From NCBI GenBank assembly GCA_947630405.1, contig CANRHL010000005.1:1-47431 (forward strand): a stretch of 47,431 nucleotides of DNA, written 5' to 3'. Position 1 is the stretch's first letter, and each line of letters opens with the position of its first letter. The notes below the pieces were generated by a model. It was not told where the DNA came from, did no database searches, and worked only from the letters and a program-made list of their open reading frames with translations. Made by a program: the position numbers and the translations under genes. Origin of the DNA: an uncultured Clostridia bacterium. GTDB lineage: Bacteria > Bacillota > Clostridia > Christensenellales > UBA1242. Of this stretch, positions 43,710-47,431 are shown in pieces.

Positions 43710-43856
43710 AGTAACGCCATTTGTATGTCGAAAATCAAACTTACTCCCAAGGCCCGCAAAATCTGGTTTTGAAACGGGGTTTATTGGGGTCCCCACAAGA
43801 CAAAGGTCTATGTAGGATTTTTCGGGGTCCCCATAAGAGTTTTACTCGCCATGGGG
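43710..43856 (-). ncRNA. Structured 5' leader of the ctsR operon: four abutting helices
   Basis: On the transcribed (minus) strand four stem-loops follow one another. SL1 (43856-43829): CCCCAT-ggc-GAGT-aaa-ACTC-tt-ATGGGG. SL2 (43827-43791): CCCC, 10-nt bulge, ACA-t-AGAC-cttt-GTCT-TGT-GGGG. SL3 (43788-43746): CCCAA ... CCCG ... CGGG-cc-TTGGG. SL4 (43745-43710): AGTAA-g-TTTG ... CAAA ... TTACT. Single A residues separate SL1/SL2 and SL2/SL3, and the Shine-Dalgarno follows SL4 by about 10 nt. The G+C-rich paired arms stand out against the AT-rich genome. This is a candidate cis-regulatory RNA (thermosensor, ligand sensor or protein-binding leader); no known RNA family is recognised. Confidence 0.65.
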
Positions 43857-43873
43857 TTTGACTTTCTTTGACT
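43857..43873 (-). promoter_or_regulatory. CtsR operator
   Basis: Read on the minus strand: AGTCAAA-GAA-AGTCAAA, the exact tandem-heptad CtsR box (A/GGTCAAA-N3-A/GGTCAAA). It lies directly downstream of the predicted transcription start, so CtsR binding would block initiation of the operon. Confidence 0.93.
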
Positions 43874-43882
43874 TTCGCTTAT

Positions 43883-43911
43883 ATTCTATATCTATTATTC
43901 CCCAATGTCAA
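43883..43911 (-). promoter_or_regulatory. ctsR operon promoter P1
   Basis: Minus strand: consensus TTGACA (43911-43906), 17-bp spacer, TAGAAT (43888-43883). Predicted start about 43876, giving a leader of about 185 nt before ctsR. Confidence 0.85.
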
Positions 43912-43938
43912 GCAAATTTGCCAAAATTTTTAAAATTT

Positions 43939-43965
43939 TTAGCAAACTTTTTATTAGAGTGCTAA
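43939..43965 (-). promoter_or_regulatory. CIRCE-like HrcA operator upstream of ctsR
   Basis: On the minus strand TTAGCACTC (9/9 of the CIRCE half-site), exactly 9 bp, then GTTTGCTAA (7/9 of GAGTGCTAA). This matches the HrcA-binding CIRCE inverted repeat. It lies about 28 bp upstream of the P1 -35, and just downstream of a weak possible promoter P2 (TTGAAA 44005-44000, 17 bp, AACAAT 43982-43977). It implies HrcA control in addition to CtsR. Confidence 0.75.
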
Positions 43966-44021
43966 TTTTAAGTAAAATTGTTGCTTTAATGGCATCGATT
44001 TTCAAAGCCAAATAAAAAAAA

Positions 44022-44037
44022 TCAGGCATGTGCCTGA
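44022..44037 (-). terminator. Terminator of the YwaF-family gene
   Basis: TCAGGC / GCCTGA stem (up to 7 bp), followed on the minus strand by a T7 tract. It lies within the 351-bp gap 43691-44041, which otherwise holds the ctsR control region. Confidence 0.85.
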
Positions 44038-44041
44038 AAAT

Positions 44042-44800
44042 TTATTGTTTTATAATAGTTGCCTTTTTCTTTTCAACAATTTTGGCTATCAACATATATA
44101 TTCCTGCCACCAAGCCCATCGATAGATGCGCCACAATTAGAATTATTATGTAAAGCGGTTTTGAAAAGTTAAATATAGTTTTAAGTAGCGGTATCGGTAT
44201 AACGCCCGGATTGTTTAAGAACATCATGTTGCAGCCATTAATGCTATTTATTATTATTGCCAAAGCCATAAAGAAAAGGCAGAAAATTATGTATTTTAGC
44301 GATAATTTAAAGTCAATTTTTGTGGCATGAGTTACAAACAACATTATTGACGAATAAATGAAAGTTGAGTGATAAAGCATGCTATAAAGACACTGAAAAT
44401 GCCAAATTGGATAAGCCTTAAATGAAGTTGACGGGAAAAGTATGAACGCCCCGCCGGCAATTATGCCCGACATTGCAATAAAAGACAAGCCATAATCCCT
44501 AATTTTTTCATTTTTGAAATAACTAAACCACAAAGCGTAAATGAACAGCGAACAAAAATATAGTGGCAGCCAATAATCCAGCCCGGTTAAGCCGTTTGCT
44601 AGCGACCAAATGATTTTAAATAACTCTAAACAAGTGAACACCACGGCAAAAACTTTTAGCATTTTAAAATAGGTGGCCTTTTGCATTTTTCGTGTTAAAA
44701 TAACGGCAACTATAATCAAAAATACGCACACAAAAATGCTTATTATGTGTGCCACACTAAACATGCCAACCGGCTCATAAGTTCCCGCTATGCTAAACAT
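44042..44800 (-). CDS. YwaF/TIGR02206-family membrane protein
   Basis: This 252-aa protein has seven predicted transmembrane helices. The motifs YWLPLYFCSLFIY, IWHFQCLYSMLYHSTFIYSS and NGCNMMFLNNPG match the TIGR02206 (YwaF, TMEM164-like) family of integral membrane proteins of unknown function. A lysine-rich tail ends the protein. A promoter directly abuts the ATG and there is no Shine-Dalgarno, so the mRNA is probably leaderless. It is downstream of uvrC by 41 bp but has its own promoter and terminator. Confidence 0.85.
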   Translation of the reverse strand: MFSIAGTYEPVGMFSVAHIISIFVCVFLIIVAVILTRKMQKATYFKMLKVFAVVFTCLELFKIIWSLANGLTGLDYWLPLYFCSLFIYALWFSYFKNEKIRDYGLSFIAMSGIIAGGAFILFPSTSFKAYPIWHFQCLYSMLYHSTFIYSSIMLFVTHATKIDFKLSLKYIIFCLFFMALAIIINSINGCNMMFLNNPGVIPIPLLKTIFNFSKPLYIIILIVAHLSMGLVAGIYMLIAKIVEKKKATIIKQ

Positions 44801-44807
44801 ATTTTAC

Positions 44808-44836
44808 ATTTTACCACAAAAGAAATGAATTTTCAA
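44808..44836 (-). promoter_or_regulatory. Promoter of the YwaF-family gene, +1 at or next to the ATG
   Basis: Minus strand: TTGAAA (44836-44831), 17-bp spacer, extended -10 TGG-TAAAAT (44813-44808), then 7 nt to the ATG. No Shine-Dalgarno. Confidence 0.65.
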
Positions 44837-44841
44837 CTTTT

Positions 44842-46647
44842 TTAACGCCTAAAATGGTCATAAATAATTTTTGCTGTTGGCTTGGTTACACCCTTTGTGT
44901 TTTCCAACTCTTCAAGTGAGGCATTTTTTATGTTTTCAATTGTTCTAAACTGCCTTAAAAGTGCCCTTCTTGTTGCCGGGCCAACCCCTGAAATGCTTTC
45001 TAATCCGCCTTTATACATGCCCTTACTCCTTAACTGCCTATTAAATGTTATGGCAAAGCGGTGCGCTTCGTCTCGGGCAAGTTGAACAAGCCTTAATGAA
45101 TAACTGCCTTTTTGAAGCATATATGGCACTGAATTGTGCGGTTTAAAAACTTCTTCTTCTCGCTTTGCAAGGCTAATTAAATCGTTTGTATAATTAAACT
45201 TTTCAAGCACTTCAACGGCAATGCCTAACTGCCCTTTTCCGCCGTCAATAACAATTAAATCCGGCATGCTTGAGAAAGATATATCTTCGCTTTTTAGTTT
45301 CTCCATACGCCGTGTTAAAACTTCGCGCATGGAAGCAAAATCGTCAATAAACTCAACCGTTTCAATCTTAAATTTGCGATACATGCTCGGTGCTTTTTCG
45401 CCATTAATTAACACCACCATGCTGGCAACGGTGTATGTGCCATATGTGTGAGAAATATCGTAGCACTCAATTCGCTTTGGCTCGCGGCTCAAATTTAGGT
45501 CTTTTTTAAGTTGTTTTACTGCTCCCATGCTAGCATTTATGTGCTTGACGTTTCGTTCCAAATTCTTTTCAATGTGGATGCGCGCATTTTTTTCTGCCAT
45601 TTCAAGCAATTTAAACTTGACGCTATCAATTTTTGGCTTGGTAACGATGATTTTTTTGCCCGCTTTGTTGCGCAAAAACAACTCTATTTCGGTTGTGTCG
45701 CACTCTTTTAAAATTATTTCATCCACAATTAATGGGTGGCTTAAATAATACTGCATAATAAATTGCGTGTAGGCTTCGTTTTCGTCTAAAAAATTAAGGA
45801 TATCAAAAGTTTCAACGCCTTGCAGTTTGCCGCCGCGAATGTTTAGCACGCACATTGCAGAAAATTCTCCGCTTGTAATCAAATTAAACACATCGTAGTC
45901 CACCAAACTGCCAAGTGAAGTTATAACATTTGCCTTGAGTTTATCAAGCATATTAATTCTATCCCTAATTTTAAGTGCAACTTCGTAATTTTCATGCTCA
46001 GATGCCAGGGCCATTTTTTTCTTTAAAATTTGTTCAACTTCTTTAGTGTCCCCTTTCAAAAAGCGGATTGCATCTTCAACAATTTTCATATATTCTTGTT
46101 TGCTAACAAGTTTTGCACAAGGCGCCGAGCACATATGCATTTCGTGAAATAAGCATGGTTTAATTGGCTTTTTGCTTTCGCTTAGCGGCAAGCGGCACTT
46201 TCTTAAAGGGAAGGCATAATCCATAATTGAAAGCACATCTTTCGCCGTCACGCCCGCCATATAAGGGCCAAAATATTTGTCGTTTTTATTAAGTTTTCGT
46301 GAAATTTCAAAGTGCGGATAATCCTCTTTTAAATTAACTTTAATGTAGGCATAAGTTTTGCTATCTTTTAAAAGAATATTATAATAAGGTTTATATTTTT
46401 TAATTAAGTTGTTTTCAAGTGCTAGGGCTTCAACTTCGTCATTAACAACATAAAAATCAAAATCGGCAACATTGCTGACCATATTTCTAACCTTAATTAT
46501 CTCTTGCTCGCGCAAAAAATATTGGCTAACGCGTTTTTTAAGGTTTTTTGCCTTGCCAACATAAATAACATTTTCGTCTTTATCCTTCATGATGTAAACG
46601 CCGGGGTCGGTTGTTAGGCGTTTAACCTTATCTAGCACTATGTTCAT
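44842..46647 (-). CDS. uvrC: Excinuclease ABC subunit C
   Basis: This 601-aa nucleotide-excision-repair nuclease has an N-terminal GIY-YIG domain for the 3' incision (PGVYIMKDKDENVIYVGKAKNLKKRV). A Cys-containing linker (CLFHEMHMCSAPCAK) follows, then the UVR domain (VALKIRDRINMLDKL) that contacts UvrB. The RNase H-like domain for the 5' incision (ECYDISHTYGT, VIDGGKGQL, RDEAHRFA) and tandem helix-hairpin-helix motifs (LESISGVGPATRRALL, TKGVTKPTAKII) complete it. Full length. No LexA box is apparent. A consensus TATAAT 6 nt before the ATG and absence of a Shine-Dalgarno predict a leaderless mRNA. Confidence 0.97.
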   Translation of the reverse strand: MNIVLDKVKRLTTDPGVYIMKDKDENVIYVGKAKNLKKRVSQYFLREQEIIKVRNMVSNVADFDFYVVNDEVEALALENNLIKKYKPYYNILLKDSKTYAYIKVNLKEDYPHFEISRKLNKNDKYFGPYMAGVTAKDVLSIMDYAFPLRKCRLPLSESKKPIKPCLFHEMHMCSAPCAKLVSKQEYMKIVEDAIRFLKGDTKEVEQILKKKMALASEHENYEVALKIRDRINMLDKLKANVITSLGSLVDYDVFNLITSGEFSAMCVLNIRGGKLQGVETFDILNFLDENEAYTQFIMQYYLSHPLIVDEIILKECDTTEIELFLRNKAGKKIIVTKPKIDSVKFKLLEMAEKNARIHIEKNLERNVKHINASMGAVKQLKKDLNLSREPKRIECYDISHTYGTYTVASMVVLINGEKAPSMYRKFKIETVEFIDDFASMREVLTRRMEKLKSEDISFSSMPDLIVIDGGKGQLGIAVEVLEKFNYTNDLISLAKREEEVFKPHNSVPYMLQKGSYSLRLVQLARDEAHRFAITFNRQLRSKGMYKGGLESISGVGPATRRALLRQFRTIENIKNASLEELENTKGVTKPTAKIIYDHFRR

Positions 46648-46653
46648 ATTAAT

Positions 46654-46682
46654 ATTATAACATATATTTTAGGTTTTTTAAA
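46654..46682 (-). promoter_or_regulatory. uvrC promoter, +1 at the ATG
   Basis: Minus strand: TTTAAA (46682-46677), 17-bp spacer, extended -10 TGT-TATAAT (46659-46654), then exactly 6 nt to the ATG at 46647. Confidence 0.65.
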
Positions 46683-46725
46683 AGGTTTTAAGCCAATTAA
46701 ATTTTAAATATTTTTATATTGCCTA

Positions 46726-46754
46726 TTGACAGAACTCAATTTGCGTGTTAGAAT
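46726..46754 (+). promoter_or_regulatory. Promoter of the small-gene pair at 46773
   Basis: TTGACA (46726-46731), exact 17-bp spacer, extended -10 TGT-TAGAAT (46749-46754). The predicted start falls on the GGAGAG ribosome binding site, giving a leader of about 12 nt. Confidence 0.8.
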
Positions 46755-46772
46755 AATTATGGAGAGTGTGTA

Positions 46773-47114
46773 ATGGATAGAAAAAATTATATGCAATTAT
46801 TAACCGAAGAAGATGTAAAAACAATCATTTCAAATGCGTTTAGCGATGTGGTTTCAAGTTCTGCCGAATATGTTGAGCTTGGCACAAGGCAAGAGCCGGC
46901 ATTTTTGGCCAAAGTTAAAAGAGCAAGCGTGCCGGGTGAACAAAAATACACTATAACAGAATTTATGGTTGAGCCATTTACTATAACCACTATTGGTTGT
47001 GACGAAATGTTAAATAGTTATTTGAATTTTATGATTAACACTAAAAACGAAAACGGCGAATTACGCTTTCCCAACTTTGAAGCCGATTTGTTTGTAATTG
47101 AAGAAAATTTTTAG
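46773..47114 (+). CDS. Hypothetical protein, 113 aa
   Basis: GGAGAG is present six bases upstream and a strong promoter lies before it. Family not recognised. The N-terminus (MQLLTEEDVKTIISNAFSDV) is helical; the middle is beta-rich (AEYVELGTRQEPAFLAKVKR, KYTITEFMVEPFTITT), then comes a helix (CDEMLNSYLNFMINTK). It is acidic, with no signal or membrane segment. The following gene has a parallel layout (helix, strand pair, helix), so the two are probably distant paralogues or subunits of one complex. Confidence 0.7.
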   Translation: MDRKNYMQLLTEEDVKTIISNAFSDVVSSSAEYVELGTRQEPAFLAKVKRASVPGEQKYTITEFMVEPFTITTIGCDEMLNSYLNFMINTKNENGELRFPNFEADLFVIEENF

Positions 47115-47121
47115 GAGTTAT

Positions 47122-47376
47122 ATGAATATTTTATTAACTAAAGACATTGTTAAAATTTTGAAAACCGCTTTTGTGGACCTTGAGGAAATTCAAAGTGTTG
47201 AGTTTTTGTTTGGCTCGTGGGTTGCAACATATAGGCGTAAAGGGCTTGATTTTGTACAAGATGTTGAATTTTTAGAGGACAGGGTTGTTGCCAACACAAA
47301 CTACACTGTTGATGTTGACATTTTGCAAGATGCTTTAAATGATTATTTAAACGCAAACACTAATAATTTAGATTAA
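47122..47376 (+). CDS. Hypothetical protein, 84 aa, partner of the preceding gene
   Basis: The track start at 47098 is a TTG inside the previous gene; AGGAG precedes the ATG at 47122. Layout is helix (LTKDIVKILKTAFVDLEE), strands (SVEFLFGSWVATYRRKGL, QDVEFLEDRVVANTNYTV), helix (DILQDALNDYL), closely echoing the gene before it (EDVKTIISNAFSDV ... CDEMLNSYL). No known domain. It lies 7 bp after its partner, in the same operon. Confidence 0.7.
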   Translation: MNILLTKDIVKILKTAFVDLEEIQSVEFLFGSWVATYRRKGLDFVQDVEFLEDRVVANTNYTVDVDILQDALNDYLNANTNNLD

Positions 47377-47412
47377 TTCAAAATTGCGTTTGTTAATATT
47401 TAGATAAACGAT

Positions 47413-47431
47413 TTCATACATTATGTATGAA
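47413..47431. repeat. Inverted repeat at the window edge
   Basis: TTCATACA-TTA-TGTATGAA, 8-bp perfect arms, about 37 bp after the last stop codon. It could be the terminator of the small-gene pair or an operator; the following bases are outside the window. Confidence 0.4.

Noticed and set aside
43786-43832. Two GGGGTCCCC palindromes considered as a mobile-element or REP-type repeat
   Set aside because: They are better explained as junctions between successive stem-loops in the ctsR leader; no terminal inverted repeats or target duplication are seen.
43966-44021. Possible small gene or RNA in the gap between ctsR and the ywaF-like gene
   Set aside because: No ORF with a ribosome binding site; only the CIRCE-like element, a weak possible promoter and the neighbouring terminator can be supported.

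Overview
The window is a gene-dense, AT-rich (roughly one third G+C) bacterial chromosome segment with standard-code genes, mixed strands and mostly housekeeping content. A low-GC Firmicutes/Clostridia member is indicated by several things. There is a ctsR-mcsA-mcsB-clpC heat-shock operon, and the yqfC-yqfD-ybeY/era-yqzL-recO ... dnaG-rpoD block is in Bacillus-like order. Sporulation-associated families are present (YqfC, YqfD, YlmC/YmxH), as are Gram-positive LexA, CtsR and HrcA (CIRCE) sites. An uncultured gut Clostridia lineage is my inference; no rRNA is present to settle it. I see no tRNA, rRNA, CRISPR array, prophage or insertion sequence.

Layout. 1-3.5 kb: engB (partial), an SOS-controlled Y-family polymerase, a lytic transglycosylase and a YkvI-like transporter. 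3.5-14.7 kb (minus strand): the conserved macromolecular synthesis region, i.e. zinc-ribbon protein, rpoD, a sigma-region-2-only protein, dnaG, ppdK, a hypothetical gene, recO, yqzL, a fused ybeY-era, yqfD and yqfC. 14.7-19.3 kb: a lipoprotein, an ABC-F ATPase with one apparently dead ATP site, a PAP2 phosphatase, nrdR, a small membrane protein and a YlmC/YmxH protein. 19.4-23.7 kb: a type IIA topoisomerase pair (parC/parE-like). 23.9-25.2 kb: two tandem paralogous helical-repeat proteins. 25.3-28.6 kb: ddl divergent from a hydrolase plus a membrane-anchored MurF-like ligase. 28.6-31.3 kb: tsaB-rimI fusion, tsaE and a pyrimidine nucleoside phosphorylase. 31.4-36.5 kb: a membrane protein, a SufS-type cysteine desulfurase divergent from a DUF3343 Se/S-carrier-like gene, nth, obg, a GNAT and yhbY. 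36.5-39.3 kb: a Cys/Pro-rich protein, a small helical protein, an intracellular subtilisin and a degenerate ABC ATPase. 39.3-43.9 kb: clpC, a catalytically degenerate McsB homologue, mcsA and ctsR, with an elaborate control region. 44-47.4 kb: a YwaF-family membrane protein, uvrC and two small unknown genes.

The most interesting points are these. (1) The ctsR operon combines a CIRCE-like element, a strong promoter, a perfect CtsR box and a 5' leader that folds into four abutting helices. (2) The mcsB homologue has lost the arginine-kinase catalytic motifs while ctsR, mcsA and clpC look intact. (3) A sigma-factor region 1.2-2 protein without regions 3/4 lies between dnaG and rpoD. (4) At least six genes have an extended or consensus -10 box 6-7 nt upstream of the ATG and no Shine-Dalgarno, which predicts leaderless mRNAs in a Firmicute. 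(5) Several fusions and degenerate paralogues occur: YbeY-Era, TsaB-RimI, membrane-MurF, ABC-F with one dead site, and a pseudo-ABC ATPase.

The genome is compact. Neighbouring genes commonly overlap by 1-8 nt, three convergent pairs share four bases at their stop codons, and several terminators are bidirectional and overlap coding ends.
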